DNA from: Nitrososphaerota archaeon | GTDB taxonomy: Archaea > Thermoproteota > Nitrososphaeria > Nitrososphaerales > JACQRY01 | Assembly (NCBI GenBank): GCA_016206275.1 | Contig: JACQRY010000229.1 | Coordinates: forward strand, 1-5,479 | Length of the DNA stretch: 5,479 nucleotides | Direction: 5' to 3' | Part shown: one piece after another, positions 5,386 to 5,479 of the stretch | Layout of the letters: each line of letters starts with the position of its first letter | Position numbering within the stretch: the stretch's first letter is position 1 | Position numbers and translations under genes: made by a program | The notes under the pieces: model-generated | The model's database searches: none | What the model was told of the DNA's origin: nothing | What the model saw: only the letters and a program-made list of their open reading frames with translations

Positions 5386-5398
5386 ACAATAGGCAGAC
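5386..5398. repeat. 13-base direct repeat, copy 2
   Basis: Exact second copy of the element at 5364-5376. It ends 33 bases before a possible plus-strand ATG at 5432 and lies about 190 bases upstream of the coxG box. If it is an operator, a gene beyond the right edge is the nearer target. Confidence 0.55.
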
Positions 5399-5479
5399 AG
5401 CTCGGCTTACTCGGAAAGGGCGCCCAGCTCTATGCAGCTCATGATAGTGAACTGCCTAGTATCTCGAATATTCGGATGC

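Larger units (their letters stand above)
5180..5479. other. Non-coding stretch upstream of coxG, no convincing gene
   Basis: About 300 bases with no recognisable protein or RNA gene. Present are a perfect 10-base palindrome GAACTAGTTC (5240-5249), with a second GAACTA at 5221; a pyrimidine-rich tract (about 5290-5319) built from repeated TCTC; a pair of 13-base direct repeats (5364-5376, 5386-5398); and a short tandem CAGCTC at 5425-5430 and 5435-5440. A plus-strand frame opens at ATG 5432 and runs off the edge after 16 codons, while two minus-strand frames enter from the edge and stop near 5407 and 5442. Any of these could be the end or start of a neighbouring gene, but none shows recognisable content. 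Confidence 0.5.

Noticed and set aside
5225..5400. CRISPR-like or mobile-element ends
   Set aside because: Only two copies of a 13-base repeat with a nine-base spacer, no terminal inverted repeats and no transposase; this does not fit CRISPR or an insertion sequence.
5432..5479. Plus-strand frame from ATG 5432 running off the right edge (MQLMIVNCLVSR...)
   Set aside because: Only 16 codons are visible, without a convincing promoter at the right distance; it could be real, but the window cannot show it.
5408..5479. Minus-strand frames entering from the right edge and stopping near 5407 and 5442
   Set aside because: Too short to recognise as the end of a neighbouring gene.

Overview
The window looks like ordinary chromosome from a mesophilic or moderately thermophilic archaeon, most likely of the TACK/Thermoproteota side. 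This rests on AT-rich boxes with purine-rich upstream elements at archaeal TATA/BRE spacing, apparently very short or absent 5' leaders, a lack of clear Shine-Dalgarno sequences, TTG and GTG starts, and protein families in an archaeal style. The lineage is an inference; no rRNA or other phylogenetic marker is present.

Layout: a plus-strand pair (131-2017) encodes a divergent MoeA-like molybdenum insertase and a MocA-type molybdopterin nucleotidyltransferase, 12 bases apart and in the same reading frame. It converges with a minus-strand series of four genes. Read in transcription order from the right, these are a CoxG-like SRPBCC protein (4700-5140), a 12-helix MFS exporter (3460-4611), a radical SAM protein of the spore-photoproduct-lyase-like COG1533 group (2447-3430) and a TatA protein-export subunit (2035-2334). 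Three of the four minus-strand genes have their own recognisable TATA-like box. The radical SAM gene is only 29 bases behind the MFS gene and may be co-transcribed with it. Bases 5180-5479 hold no convincing gene, but contain a 13-base direct repeat.

How the genes fit together: MoeA inserts Mo into molybdopterin and MocA adds CMP to make the dinucleotide cofactor used by xanthine-oxidase-family hydroxylases, including aerobic CO dehydrogenase. CoxG is the usual accessory protein of those CO dehydrogenases. Together they point to a molybdenum hydroxylase encoded elsewhere, perhaps just outside the window. TatA may serve export of folded redox enzymes, but no TatC is present. The MFS exporter and radical SAM protein have no visible link to this pathway.

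I do not see a clearly new system. The points most worth a second look are the altered active-site positions of MoeA, the in-frame amber codon between MoeA and MocA, a start correction for CoxG supported by promoter geometry, and a near-identical 14-base element after both plus-strand stop codons.
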